Assembly: GCF_011764425.1 (NCBI RefSeq)
Contig: NZ_BLPF01000004.1
Span: 186,001 to 250,000, forward strand
DNA length: 64,000 nt
DNA from: Phytohabitans houttuyneae
Lineage (GTDB): Bacteria > Actinomycetota > Actinomycetes > Mycobacteriales > Micromonosporaceae
Direction: 5' to 3'
Shown here: positions 34,879 to 43,469 of the stretch, one piece after another
Layout of the letters: each line of letters begins with the position of its first letter
Position numbering within the stretch: the stretch's first letter is position 1
The notes under the pieces: model-generated
Database searches by the model: none
What the model was told of the DNA's origin: nothing
Seen by the model: the letters and a program-made list of their open reading frames with translations, nothing else
Position numbers and translations under genes: made by a program

Positions 34879-35309
34879 TGAGGAGCCGTTCGATGCTCAC
34901 CAAGCGGATGCCGCTCATCGCTGCGGCGCCGTCCCACAACCAGCACGTAACTGCCGAAGACTCCAGCAGCTTGGCCCGGGGGACGGCGGGTAGACCAGCC
35001 TGGTCCATTGAGGACGGTCGCCGTGGAGCGCCAGCGGTAGTGCTGCATTGGACTGGGCGCGAGTCGAAGGCAATGCGCCTGGCGATGCGGCTCAACCAGC
35101 GGGCGTTTGGTGCCCTGCTTGGCGTGTCACTGCCGACGGTGGCGCGGTGGGAGTTGGGCCGGGCCGCCGTGAGCCCCTACGGCCAGAAGGCCTTGGACGC
35201 GCAGCTACGTGACACAGCGGACGATGTGATCGAGCGCTTCGAGGGCCTCCTCAAGGAGACCGATGCGGCCATCACGGCGCACGGTTCCGGGAAGGGCCGC
35301 CGTGTTTGA
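34878..35309 (+). CDS. XRE-family helix-turn-helix protein
   Basis: 143 aa from ATG 34878 (TGATG overlap with the methyltransferase stop; GAAGGAG upstream). The first ~65 residues are low complexity. Residues ~70-110 hold AMRLNQRAFGALLGVSLPTV ARWELGR, a clear XRE helix-turn-helix, then a helical tail. Likely regulates its own operon. Confidence 0.75.
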   Translation: MRSRSMLTKRMPLIAAAPSHNQHVTAEDSSSLARGTAGRPAWSIEDGRRGAPAVVLHWTGRESKAMRLAMRLNQRAFGALLGVSLPTVARWELGRAAVSPYGQKALDAQLRDTADDVIERFEGLLKETDAAITAHGSGKGRRV

Positions 35310-35628
35310 CGCCACGCACGTCTTCGGGGCCGTCCTCAAATGCCTGGACTGCGCCGAAGCCTGGCCCTGCCCCGGCTACCAAGACCTGGTCTGTTCCGTG
35401 TTCGACGACGACATGGACCTCGTGGCCGAGTTCATGCGCTTCTTCCTGCCGGATGCCAACCGGGTGCTAGGCGGCCTGTCACAGGGGGCTGTGCAGGAAC
35501 GGGTGGTCGGCTGGTGCGAGAAGCGGCGCCTGCGGCCCGCAGCCCTTGGCCCGCCACGGCCCCCGGCTGGCGCCCTTCTGACCGCGCGCAGCTCACGAAG
35601 CCTCGTGGCCGCGAAGGGGGCCGCCTAA
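35302..35628 (+). CDS. hypothetical Cys-containing protein
   Basis: 108 aa from GTG 35302, overlapping the preceding stop by 8 nt. CLDCAEAWPCPGYQDLVCSV supplies four cysteines near the N terminus, followed by an acidic helix (MDLVAEFMRFFLPDANRVLG) and a basic low-complexity tail. No family recognised; translationally coupled to the XRE gene. Confidence 0.55.
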   Translation: MFDATHVFGAVLKCLDCAEAWPCPGYQDLVCSVFDDDMDLVAEFMRFFLPDANRVLGGLSQGAVQERVVGWCEKRRLRPAALGPPRPPAGALLTARSSRSLVAAKGAA

Positions 35629-35664
35629 TGATCCCCACACCGTAGGCACGTCGTTCCCTCGAAG

Positions 35665-35771
35665 CGTCCCCTGTCGTCGGTGACGGGTACTCGTCGCGCG
35701 AAACACCAAACCCGGCGGCAGGGGACGTGAAGCCCCGGCGCCATACCGACCTCAGCCTCTGTGGCGCCGGG
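35665..35771 (+). promoter_or_regulatory. two tandem long hairpins (terminator or structured leader)
   Basis: First stem: CGTCCCCTG (35665-35673) pairs with CAGGGGACG (35719-35727), extendable to ~15 bp with G-U pairs. Second stem: CCCGGCGCCA pairs with TGGCGCCGGG (35762-35771) around an ~18-nt loop. They lie between the XRE operon and the lipoprotein start at 35870. No known riboswitch consensus is recognised. They could end the upstream operon or form a structured 5' leader. Confidence 0.55.
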
Positions 35772-35869
35772 TGCGGAAGTGGGGAGGCCGGCGCGTGCGC
35801 CGCCTCGCCAGCTGGCCCCCGGCCTCCTCACTTCCCTCGCCCCTCAACGAACGATGCTTGGAGGAACCG

Positions 35870-36991
35870 GTGAAACCACGCTTCACCCGCAGGCTACTCG
35901 CCCTGGCCTTGGCGGTCGTGGTCGCCGTGAGCGCAGGCGCTTGCGGCAAGGATGAACCGGCGACCGGAACGGTCGTCGGGCAGCTGGTCAAGGTCACCTA
36001 CCTGACTAGCTTCGGCAATCTGGGCCGGGACAGCTTCGCTCGGGTGGCCGAGCGCAAGGGCTTCTTCCGGGAAGCCGGCCTGGCCGTCACCATCCAGAAC
36101 GGCACCGGCACGGACGGCGTGATCAAGGTCGGCACCGGTAAGGCCGACTTCGCCGCGGTGGATTTCGCCGGCGGCACGCTTCAGGTGGCCAAGGGCGACC
36201 TGGACGTGCGGGCGGTGGCGCTGATCCACACCAAGACGTTGGCCGCCATCATGGCCAAGAAGTCGAAGAACATCACCACCCCGAAGGCCCTCGAAGGTCA
36301 GATGATCGCTGATTTCCCGGCCTCGGTGGTGAAGCTGCTGTTCCCGGCCTACGCCCAGCTGGCCAAGGTCGAGGCCAGGAAGGTCCGCTTCCAGGACACC
36401 GACCCGAAGACGCTGATCTCGGCCATCAACGCGCCCGATATCGACGCCATCAGCCAGTTCGTGGTCGGCAAGCCAACCGTCGAAGCGGTAGCCGGGTCCG
36501 ACGTCACGATGATCCCGTACTCGGACTATCTCACCGACCTGCCTGGCAACGCGCTTTGGTCCAGCGGTCGGCTGCTGCGCGAAAACCCCGATCGAGTGGC
36601 CCGCTTCCGGGCGGCGCTGATGAAGGGCTTGGCCTACACCATCGAGCACCCGGACGAGGCCGGGACCATCCTGCACGAGGCCGACCAGACGGTAAGCGCC
36701 AAGCTGGCCGCTGGCGAGGTGCGGCTAATGGCCTCCTACGTCGGCTGGCAACAGCACAACGACCCCGGGCAGCGTGAAACCGCGCTGGCCAAACTCGGCT
36801 ACATCGACCAAGACCGGATCGCCCGCACCATCGCTATCCTGCAAGGCGCCGGTGCTATCGATGCCGGGTTGGTGCCGGACCGCCTGACGATGTGGGGCCT
36901 GCCGCCGAGCCCGCCACCGCAGTTCGTGACACCGCCGCCGACGACCGCTTCCACTGGGCCTACTCCGGGCACGAAGGGTCCAACACCGTGA
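35870..36991 (+). CDS. NMT1/SsuA-like substrate-binding lipoprotein
   Basis: 373 aa from GTG 35870, set by GGAGG 5 nt upstream. LLALALAVVVAVSAGACGKD is a lipobox signal peptide. The mature part follows the NMT1/THI5-SsuA periplasmic-binding pattern: VTYLTSFGNLGRDSFARVAE, AERKGFFREAGLAVTIQNGT, and GKADFAAVDFAGGTLQVAKG. Such proteins feed ABC importers of thiamine precursors, sulfonates or nitrate-like ligands. No permease or ATPase is nearby; instead the next genes are two small proteins and a trypsin-like protease. Ligand unknown. Confidence 0.8.
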   Translation: MKPRFTRRLLALALAVVVAVSAGACGKDEPATGTVVGQLVKVTYLTSFGNLGRDSFARVAERKGFFREAGLAVTIQNGTGTDGVIKVGTGKADFAAVDFAGGTLQVAKGDLDVRAVALIHTKTLAAIMAKKSKNITTPKALEGQMIADFPASVVKLLFPAYAQLAKVEARKVRFQDTDPKTLISAINAPDIDAISQFVVGKPTVEAVAGSDVTMIPYSDYLTDLPGNALWSSGRLLRENPDRVARFRAALMKGLAYTIEHPDEAGTILHEADQTVSAKLAAGEVRLMASYVGWQQHNDPGQRETALAKLGYIDQDRIARTIAILQGAGAIDAGLVPDRLTMWGLPPSPPPQFVTPPPTTASTGPTPGTKGPTP

Positions 36992-37191
36992 CGGCCGCCG
37001 GGCTCGTCGATGCACCGCGCCCTGGCTGGTCCGGCTGGCTGGCGCCGTTCACCGCCGCCCTCGCCACGGCGGCCGTCATCTGGGGCGTGCAGGCGCTGGT
37101 GGTGCCGGCCCGCCAAGCGCCGATCGGTAGCCCTGCGGCGGTAGCACCCGATGCGCCCCTGCCCCGGAGCACAGCAGGCGCTATCCCATGA
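36988..37191 (+). CDS. small membrane protein
   Basis: 67 aa from GTG 36988, overlapping the lipoprotein stop (GTGA). One membrane segment (LAPFTAALATAAVIWGVQAL) sits between a short polar start and a Pro/Ala tail. Coupling to the binding protein suggests a shared role at the membrane. Not recognised. Confidence 0.6.
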   Translation: MTAAGLVDAPRPGWSGWLAPFTAALATAAVIWGVQALVVPARQAPIGSPAAVAPDAPLPRSTAGAIP

Positions 37192-37448
37192 CGAGCCGCC
37201 GCCACTGGCTGGACCTGCTAACACCGCCTGCGCCCGTCAACGCGTGTACCGGCCCAGCGGTGCCGGAGCTGCCGGAGATGGCGTTTTGGGCCAGCTGGTG
37301 GGCGACCCGTAAGGCGTGGCCGGGCGTCCTTTCACACCAACTGGCTGCCCAACCAGAACAGGAAAGCACTCCGGCTTTCCGAAGGACGCCCGGCCACCCT
37401 CAAGAACTTGCCGCCCAGACGGCGGCGAGCGCCTGGCCACAGCCGTGA
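37188..37448 (+). CDS. hypothetical protein
   Basis: 86 aa from ATG 37188, overlapping the preceding stop (ATGA). Trp-rich (MAFWASWWATRKAWPGVL) with a Gln/Ala-rich tail; no motif. Kept as a gene because of the exact 4-nt overlap and position inside the operon. Confidence 0.45.
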   Translation: MTSRRHWLDLLTPPAPVNACTGPAVPELPEMAFWASWWATRKAWPGVLSHQLAAQPEQESTPAFRRTPGHPQELAAQTAASAWPQP

Positions 37449-37486
37449 CCAGACGACCCAACCCCTTTACCCCCCAAAGGATTGAC

Positions 37487-38455
37487 GTGACGAGAACCAG
37501 AAGCCGCGTACTCGCTGCGGCAGCCGTGGCACTGGCGATGCTGATGGTTGGCACCGCCACCCCCGCCACGGCGGCCACTGGCGACCCGGACGGCCCGGTG
37601 ACGCCCATGATCGTGGGCGGGCAGCCGGCCAGCCAGGTGTACCGCGGAGTCGGCTCGCTCCAGTACCAGAACAAGGACAACCCGACCTTCCACGAGTGCG
37701 AGGTCAACCTCTGGGTACCGCCAGAGGTGGCTGCGCGTGCGGGCAGTCGGCCGGTTCTGGCGCGGCACGCGGTGACGAACGCCCACTGCGTCACCGAATA
37801 CCCCACCGCGACGCTGGAAGACCCGCGCAGCTTCCACATGCGGTTCAACAGCAACGACCGGCTGGCCGGTGGCATCGAGACCGGTGCTTGGAAGAGCAAG
37901 GTGTACCCCACCTGGTCCTGGGGCGCGAATCCACCCGGAACGGTGCAGGGCGACATCGCGGTGCTGTGGCTGACCAAGCCGGTCTACACCATCCCGTCGA
38001 TCCTGCCGCCGTACCCACTCAAGCGGGTACCGATGGGCCCAGCTCGCATCCTCGGCTGGGGCTACACGGCCTACCCATGGGATCAGCCGGACGCGCCCCG
38101 CCAACTGTCCGAACTGACCACGTCCATCGTGGACTCGTCGTACTGCGCGGCAGCGGCGATCGACGCTGGCGAGGTCTGTGTGGCCGACCTTAACCATCCG
38201 GACCGGGCTGCCTGCTTCGGTGACTCCGGCGGCCCGGTCATGGTGAAGGTGCCGCACACGCGCTCGTCCTGGTACCTGATCGGCACCGCCTCCCGGGAAA
38301 CGGCCGTGGCCTGCGCCGGCCCGGTCGTTTACACCTCGATCCTGTACTACCGCGACTGGATCAACCAGACCATCAACGGCACCTACAAGCCCCTCGGGGT
38401 GTCATTGCCGACCGATCCGATCAAGCCGCCGGACTACCACTGGGCCGGCCGCTAA
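37487..38455 (+). CDS. secreted trypsin-like serine protease
   Basis: 322 aa from GTG 37487 (AAAGGA upstream). Signal peptide VLAAAAVALAMLMVGTATPA. S1 protease core with the whole triad visible: His100 in AVTNAHCV, Asp156 in QGDIAVLWL, Ser247 in CFGDSGGPVM. The mature N terminus is near MIVGGQPASQ, so it may be activated by cleavage before IVGG. Exported protease of unknown target; it follows the binding-lipoprotein genes and is followed by a strong hairpin. Confidence 0.9.
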   Translation: MTRTRSRVLAAAAVALAMLMVGTATPATAATGDPDGPVTPMIVGGQPASQVYRGVGSLQYQNKDNPTFHECEVNLWVPPEVAARAGSRPVLARHAVTNAHCVTEYPTATLEDPRSFHMRFNSNDRLAGGIETGAWKSKVYPTWSWGANPPGTVQGDIAVLWLTKPVYTIPSILPPYPLKRVPMGPARILGWGYTAYPWDQPDAPRQLSELTTSIVDSSYCAAAAIDAGEVCVADLNHPDRAACFGDSGGPVMVKVPHTRSSWYLIGTASRETAVACAGPVVYTSILYYRDWINQTINGTYKPLGVSLPTDPIKPPDYHWAGR

Positions 38456-38479
38456 GCACCCTCACCCGCTCGTAAATCC

Positions 38480-38540
38480 GGTTCTGGCTCCGGCGGCACG
38501 GCACGGGAGTTGGGCGGCTCCCGCCGCCGGGGCCAGAACC
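38480..38540 (+). terminator. 18-bp inverted-repeat hairpin after the protease gene
   Basis: GGTTCTGGCTCCGGCGGC (38480-38497) pairs with GCCGCCGGGGCCAGAACC (38523-38540) with only one G-U pair. No T-run. Likely a terminator for the protease transcript or a leader hairpin for the small gene at 38579. Confidence 0.7.
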
Positions 38541-38578
38541 CCTCGAACCTGTAACTGCTAGGCGGGGAGGCAACCGTG

Positions 38579-38767
38579 ATGGCACCCAAGGCTCGCGGCA
38601 GTTCGCCGCCGCTGGTCCGGGAGGACGAGTTGGTGCGGCTGCGGCACGTCTGGGTCGTGTTCGTGCTGACCCATGGCACCCATCCGGCCATCAAGCAGAC
38701 GGTCCTGGAAGCGGCGGCCCAGGCCGGTCGCCGGGTGCCGGGACCTCGGAAGGCATTGGAAGGCTGA
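38579..38767 (+). CDS. small hypothetical protein
   Basis: 62 aa from ATG 38579 (GTG 38576 directly before it is also possible), preceded by GGGGAGG. A basic start, then LVRLRHVWVVFVLTHGTHPA, a mildly hydrophobic helix, and a basic tail. Its stop overlaps the next start (TGATG). Unknown; perhaps a partner of the DNA glycosylase that follows. Confidence 0.5.
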   Translation: MAPKARGSSPPLVREDELVRLRHVWVVFVLTHGTHPAIKQTVLEAAAQAGRRVPGPRKALEG

Positions 38768-39579
38768 TGGACGGCGTCGACTACGTGATGAGCGAGCACC
38801 CCGGCTGGATACCAGCGCGGGACGGCGCGGCCCGGCTGCGGGTGCTGCCGATGGCCGACGGTGGCCGCTGGCTCGTCCAAGCCACCGACGAATCCTTCGC
38901 TCTACACGAGCTGGCAGCCAGCGCCGCCAAGCCGGCCGTGGACGTGTTCCGGCTGCCGCCAGAGGCGATCCGGGAGATGCCGCAGCTGGCCGGGGCCTTG
39001 GCTGGGCTCGGCGCGGTCGGCCGGTTCCGGACCAGCGATCTGTGGGAGGCGATCGGTACGGCCACCATCCGGCAGATGCACAAGGCCAGCCATGGTGCGA
39101 GGCTGTACCGCCAGTTCTGCCAAGCGCACGGCGAGCGGCTCGAGTTGCCCACCGGGGAAACCTGCTGGCTGTTTCCGACACCCGAGATCGTCCTGGGCCT
39201 CAAGCCCAAACACTTCGAAGCCGTCCGCTTGGGCACCAAGCGGGGGGTGCTGCGGGATGCCGCCACCGCCTACCGCCGCCACCACACCGACTGGCAGACA
39301 CTGCCGCCGCTACGCCTGGTCGAGGAGCTGCGCCGCATTCCCCGCGTCGGTCAGTGGACCGCTCACGCGGCGGTCAGCGACTTCAGCAACGACTGGGCGC
39401 TCTACCCCGGCGGCGACCAAACCCTGCGCACCTGGGCCCGCCGAGCCGCACCCGACTACGACTGGCCCACCAGCGAACGCGCCTTCCACAACTTCTGGCG
39501 CATGCTCACCCGCACCCACCTCGGCGTCGTCACCGCCCTGACCCTGGCCTGGGGCAACCGCCATGCCACCGACGGCTGA
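38767..39579 (+). CDS. HhH-GPD DNA glycosylase, AlkA-like
   Basis: 270 aa. Residues ~85-125 (FRTSDLWEAIGTATIRQMHK) match the start of the AlkA/OGG-type helical core. The helix-hairpin-helix is LVEELRRIPRVGQWTAHAAV at ~184-203, followed by the catalytic Asp (YPGGDQTLR, Asp217). These enzymes excise damaged or modified bases. It lacks the Cys cluster of EndoIII-type relatives. Being 2 kb upstream of a 7-deazaguanine operon, it may act on an unusual base, but that is speculation. Confidence 0.8.
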   Translation: MDGVDYVMSEHPGWIPARDGAARLRVLPMADGGRWLVQATDESFALHELAASAAKPAVDVFRLPPEAIREMPQLAGALAGLGAVGRFRTSDLWEAIGTATIRQMHKASHGARLYRQFCQAHGERLELPTGETCWLFPTPEIVLGLKPKHFEAVRLGTKRGVLRDAATAYRRHHTDWQTLPPLRLVEELRRIPRVGQWTAHAAVSDFSNDWALYPGGDQTLRTWARRAAPDYDWPTSERAFHNFWRMLTRTHLGVVTALTLAWGNRHATDG

Positions 39580-39913
39580 CCCCTCAAACGGCCGGTGGAA
39601 TGGCCACAGCGTCCTCGCCCTGCGGACTGCCGCTGGCATGCCGGGCCGGGACTTCGCCCGCACCCTCGGACTGAGCTGGCCCTACCTCAAGTCCTGGGAA
39701 AACGACCCCGCCGCCGTCATCGGCACCATAGCCGAAGCCGCCCTGGACACGTTCCTCACCCACACCGACAAGCAAACCCGGGCCGCCTTTCACGCCCTGC
39801 TCGCCCAGACCGGCTGCCCCTGCCACCCCCAAGCCGAAGCCAGCCACAGCCCCGCACCGCAGGTCTTCGCACCGACCATCCTGCCTACCGGAAGGAGCCA
39901 CCAGACACCATGA
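39563..39913 (+). CDS. XRE-like helix-turn-helix protein
   Basis: 116 aa, overlapping the glycosylase end by 17 nt. VLALRTAAGMPGRDFARTLG then LSWPYLKSWENDPAAVIGTI is an XRE-type HTH with the usual spacing. The C-terminal part is helical with two cysteines (TGCPCHPQ). It overlaps the MurC-like gene by 4 nt (ATGA), so it is co-translated and may regulate the downstream genes. Confidence 0.7.
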   Translation: MPPTADPSNGRWNGHSVLALRTAAGMPGRDFARTLGLSWPYLKSWENDPAAVIGTIAEAALDTFLTHTDKQTRAAFHALLAQTGCPCHPQAEASHSPAPQVFAPTILPTGRSHQTP

Positions 39914-41355
39914 CCAGCACCGTCCACCACGACCCGCTACACAACCGTGGCCCGATCAACCTGCACCGGCCGCACTTCGTCGGCATCGGCGAGCCCGCCA
40001 TGGCGGCACTGGCCCACATCTGCGCACAGCGCGGCTCCCTGGTCACCGGCTCACACCACACCGACAACCCCGCCCTGGCCGCGCTGCGGGCCGCGCACTG
40101 CCGCATCGAGCTCGTCCCGGACGCGATCCACGTGCACACCGCCACCTGCGTCGTCTACAGCACCGCCGCCGCCGACAGCCTCCCGGTGCACTCCGCGCGC
40201 GCCGCCGGCATCCCCGTCGTCCACCACGCTCAGGTCCTGGCCGCCCTCGTCGACGGCCGTCACCTCCTGGCCGTCGCCGGCACCCACGGCAAGAGCGTTA
40301 CCACCGGCATCCTCGCCCAGGCGCTGACCAAACTGGGCGCCGACCCCACCTACGCCATCGCCGCCGACCTGGACGCCCCCGGCTCCGGCGGCCACCACGG
40401 CACCGGCCGCCTCATGGTGGCCGAGACCGACGAATCCGACCGCTCCTTCCAACACTTACACCCCGACCTGGCCGTCATCACCGGCATCCACCACGACCAC
40501 CCCGACACCTACACAGACCTGGCCGACCACATCGACGCGCACACCGCCTTCGCCGCCAACATCCGCCCCGGCGGCATCCTGATCGTCAACGCCGACAACC
40601 CCGCCACCCTGGAAGTCGCCGGCCGCCTACGCGAGCAGAACCAACCCGTCACCATCGCCTCCTACGGCAAAGCCGACCACGCCACCGTCCGCATCCTCGG
40701 CATGCGCCGCACCGACCGGACCATGCGGGTCGACGTGCGCCGCGGCGACCAAGAGGTCGAGTTCGCCCTGGCTACACCGTCCATCGTGCACGCTCACGAC
40801 GCGGTGGCCGCGCTCGCAGCCCTGGCCGAGCTGGACTATCCGCTGGACGAAGCATTCGTCGCGGTGTCCGCGTTCACCGGCGTCGACCGCCGCTTCACCG
40901 AACTCGGCGAAGGCGGCGGCCGGCTCGTCATCGACAGCTACGCCGCCCACCCCGACCAAATCAGCGCCGACCTGGACACCGCCGACGCCCTCGCCGGCAA
41001 CCACAACGTCCTGGTCGTCTTCCAACCCTCCGGTGAGCGGGTCGCCGCGTTCGCCGACCAGATCGCCGGCGCCGTCACCGCCGGCGCCGACAAGATCGTC
41101 CTGCTGGACATCCACGGCCATCCGGCCCCCGGCTCCGGCGTCACCCGGCAGACCGTGGCGGACGCCATCAGCGCGGCGGGCGGCACCAGCTACCACGCCG
41201 CACCCGGCGGCCTGATCGACCTGGTCACCACACTCACCGAGCCCGGCGACATCGTCGTGACCATGGGCACCGGCGACGTCACCCACCACGCCCACGCCAT
41301 CCTCAACCACCTACGCCAACGCACCACCCTCGGCCGAGTAGGCGCGCCGATCTGA
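39910..41355 (+). CDS. MurC-like Mur ligase paralog
   Basis: 481 aa. Mur ligase architecture: N-terminal Rossmann domain (HFVGIGEPAMAALAHICAQR), ATP loop AVAGTHGKSVTTG at ~121-133 (Lys128 kept, the usual Thr after it is Ser), VAETDESDRSF, IHHDHPDTY, and the C-terminal domain (VIDSYAAHPDQISADL; VVFQPSGERVAAF). In true MurC these last read DDYAHHP and FQPHRYTRT, so the substrate-side residues have changed. The housekeeping gene would sit in the dcw cluster, so this is a specialised paralog, possibly joining an amino acid to an unusual sugar or nucleoside acid (inference). Confidence 0.75.
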   Translation: MTSTVHHDPLHNRGPINLHRPHFVGIGEPAMAALAHICAQRGSLVTGSHHTDNPALAALRAAHCRIELVPDAIHVHTATCVVYSTAAADSLPVHSARAAGIPVVHHAQVLAALVDGRHLLAVAGTHGKSVTTGILAQALTKLGADPTYAIAADLDAPGSGGHHGTGRLMVAETDESDRSFQHLHPDLAVITGIHHDHPDTYTDLADHIDAHTAFAANIRPGGILIVNADNPATLEVAGRLREQNQPVTIASYGKADHATVRILGMRRTDRTMRVDVRRGDQEVEFALATPSIVHAHDAVAALAALAELDYPLDEAFVAVSAFTGVDRRFTELGEGGGRLVIDSYAAHPDQISADLDTADALAGNHNVLVVFQPSGERVAAFADQIAGAVTAGADKIVLLDIHGHPAPGSGVTRQTVADAISAAGGTSYHAAPGGLIDLVTTLTEPGDIVVTMGTGDVTHHAHAILNHLRQRTTLGRVGAPI

Positions 41356-41757
41356 CCCGATACGGCGCGAAGAACGAGGCCCGGCGGGCGCCCTCGCAGG
41401 CCGGGTCCGGCTCGCATTCCGCCATCGGGCCGCTGGCCGTGGAACGTCGTACGGCTAAACGGCTTCCCGAAGCACGGGTGGTCCGCTCGCCCTTGCACCT
41501 CCGTTCGACCCAATCGGCAACCACCGGAGGCATGATGGCCACGCAAACGACCGCTCGGCCGATGCACGAACGGTCCGTGCCGGCCGCCGGCCGGACAGCG
41601 TCCTTTGTGGATACTCCTTCGAAGCTTGTCGCGAATCACACCCATGGCCTTCCCCTGAGCACCGCACAGAGCCCCTTGGCCTGCGGCCTCAGACGTGAAC
41701 CCGTAACGGACTTCGCAGCGCCACAGCGCTCGGATCTTCACCGGAGGAGCCCCCAAG
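41356..41757 (+). other. intergenic leader of the preQ0 operon
   Basis: 402 nt. Immediately after the MurC-like stop is a GC-rich hairpin region (GGCCCGGCGGGC ... GCAGGCCGGG) that may terminate transcription. A frame from ATG 41532 has GGAGG upstream but runs 150 nt into folE out of frame, so I do not accept it as a gene. The folE ribosome site (CCGGAGGAGC) is at ~41741. No preQ1-riboswitch pattern is recognised. Confidence 0.45.
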
Positions 41758-42366
41758 ATGACCATCACCACCGGAACCGGCGAACGTACGCCCTCGCCGG
41801 CCTCCAATGCGGACACCGACGTCTTCGCCGCAGTGGCCGCCGCAGAGTCGCTACTGTCCGCGCTCGGCCTCAACGGCGATACCGAACACACGCTGCGGAC
41901 GGCTGAACGCATGGTCGCGTCCTACCGCGACCTGTTGACCCCGAGACCGTTTGAGGCCACCACCTTCTCCAACCACGAGCTGCATCGAGACTTGGTTATC
42001 AGCCGGTCGGTGCCGTTCACATCGCTGTGCGCACACCACGTACTGCCGTTCATCGGTACCGCGACAGTCGGCTACCGGCCCGGGACGCGGCTGCTGGGCT
42101 TGTCGAAGCTGGCCCGGGTGGTGGAGATGTTCGCGTGTCGCCTGCAGGTTCAGGAGGACATGACCCAGCAGATCGCCGGCTGGCTGGACGAAACGGTGCC
42201 CGACCACGGCGGCGCCGGTGTCGTCATCACCGCCGAGCATCTCTGTATGACCATCCGGGGCGCGGAAGCTCGCGGCGCGTCAACGGTCACCACCGCCTGG
42301 CGCGGTGAACTCGCCCGCGACGCCGCGCTGCGAGCGGAATTCCTCAGCCTGGCAACGGACCGGTGA
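41758..42366 (+). CDS. folE: GTP cyclohydrolase I (preQ0 pathway)
   Basis: 202 aa. Converts GTP to 7,8-dihydroneopterin triphosphate, the first step of 7-deazaguanine synthesis. Zinc and catalytic residues are visible: SLCAHHVLPFIGTATVGYRP, LLGLSKLARVVEMFACRLQV and ITAEHLCMTIRGAEARGAS. The usual SxCEHH reads SLCAHH here. It is the first gene of the operon, with queC overlapping its stop by 4 nt (GTGA), which marks it as the pathway-dedicated copy and not the folate copy. Confidence 0.9.
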   Translation: MTITTGTGERTPSPASNADTDVFAAVAAAESLLSALGLNGDTEHTLRTAERMVASYRDLLTPRPFEATTFSNHELHRDLVISRSVPFTSLCAHHVLPFIGTATVGYRPGTRLLGLSKLARVVEMFACRLQVQEDMTQQIAGWLDETVPDHGGAGVVITAEHLCMTIRGAEARGASTVTTAWRGELARDAALRAEFLSLATDR

Positions 42367-43091
42367 CGACGATGACGAACCTCCAGCACCTCGTGAACCC
42401 GAAGGTCACCCACGCCGTAACGATCATTTCCGGCGGTCTGGACAGCACAGTCCTAGCCCACCTCCTACACCGCGGCGGGGCCAAACTGACGCTGCTGTCC
42501 TTCGACTACGGCCAGCGACACCGCACGGAGCTGGCCTACGCCCGCCGTACCGCCGAGGCTCTGGACGCGGAGCACCATGTGGTCGACCTGACTGGGCTGC
42601 TCGCTCTGCTGACCGGCTCGGCGTTGACCGACAGCAGTGTGGACGTCCCGGATGGGCACTACACCGATGCGGCGATGCGGGTAACAGTCGTGCCGAACCG
42701 CAACGCCATCATGCTCGACGTAGCGGTGGCCCGAGCTGTCTCTGTCGGCGCCGACGCGGTGGTGTTCGGTGCGCACGCCGGTGACCATCCGATCTACCCC
42801 GACTGCCGGCCCGTGTTCCTGCGCGCGTTCGAGCAGATGGCGGTGACGGCGAACGAAGGCTTTGCCCATCCGCGGTTTCGGGTGTTGGCCCCGTTCATCG
42901 ACCTGGCCAAGTCCGACATCGCCGCGATCGGTGCGCAGCTCGGGGTGCCGTTCGCGGATACCTGGTCCTGCTACAAGGGCGGCGCGGTGCATTGCGGCAC
43001 CTGCGGGACGTGCGTGGAACGCCGGGAGGCGTTCGAGGTGGCTGGGGTCGCCGACCCGACCATATACAGCCCGGCTGCGGAGGTGAGGTAG
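42363..43091 (+). CDS. queC: 7-cyano-7-deazaguanine synthase QueC
   Basis: 242 aa (GTG 42363, or ATG 42372). ATP-dependent conversion of 7-carboxy-7-deazaguanine to preQ0. PP-loop SGGLDST at residues 23-29, FDYGQRHRTEL, and the zinc site SCYKGGAVHCGTCGTCVERR near the C terminus, all intact. The next start lies 0 nt after its stop. Confidence 0.95.
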   Translation: MTTMTNLQHLVNPKVTHAVTIISGGLDSTVLAHLLHRGGAKLTLLSFDYGQRHRTELAYARRTAEALDAEHHVVDLTGLLALLTGSALTDSSVDVPDGHYTDAAMRVTVVPNRNAIMLDVAVARAVSVGADAVVFGAHAGDHPIYPDCRPVFLRAFEQMAVTANEGFAHPRFRVLAPFIDLAKSDIAAIGAQLGVPFADTWSCYKGGAVHCGTCGTCVERREAFEVAGVADPTIYSPAAEVR

Positions 43092-43469
43092 ATGTACCGG
43101 ATCGGTAAGCGGTTCCGGTTCGAGGCCGCGCATTCGCTGCCCGGCCTGCCGGACGGCCATAAGTGCGCCCGATCGCACGGGCACAGCTACAGCGTCGAGA
43201 TTACCCTCACGACGGAGGACCTGCACGGCCCGGGGTTCGTGGTCGACTTCGCCGATCTGGCCGGCCTTGGCGCGTATCTGGACGGTTCCTTCGATCACCG
43301 TGACCTGGACACGGTGCTCGACGTCCCGGCGACCAGCGAGAACCTGGCCCGGCACCTGTACTGCTGGTGCGTGGAACATCTTGACCTGCCCGCCGGCGTC
43401 CGTATCGAGACGGTGCGCGTCTCGGAGACAGCGTCCACGTTCGCCGAGTACGCGCCGGCCATGCCATGA
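43092..43469 (+). CDS. queD: 6-carboxytetrahydropterin synthase QueD
   Basis: 125 aa. FRFEAAHSLPGLPDGHKCAR and SHGHSYSVEITL provide the three zinc histidines and the catalytic Cys. VVDFADLAGLGAYL, the FDHRDLD loop and ETASTFAEYAP complete the family pattern. Makes CPH4 from dihydroneopterin triphosphate. Overlaps queE by 4 nt. Confidence 0.95.
   Translation: MYRIGKRFRFEAAHSLPGLPDGHKCARSHGHSYSVEITLTTEDLHGPGFVVDFADLAGLGAYLDGSFDHRDLDTVLDVPATSENLARHLYCWCVEHLDLPAGVRIETVRVSETASTFAEYAPAMP

Noticed and set aside
41532-41906. A plus-strand ORF before folE with a good GGAGG site
   Set aside because: It would overlap folE by ~150 nt in another frame, and its later codons are just the shadow of folE.
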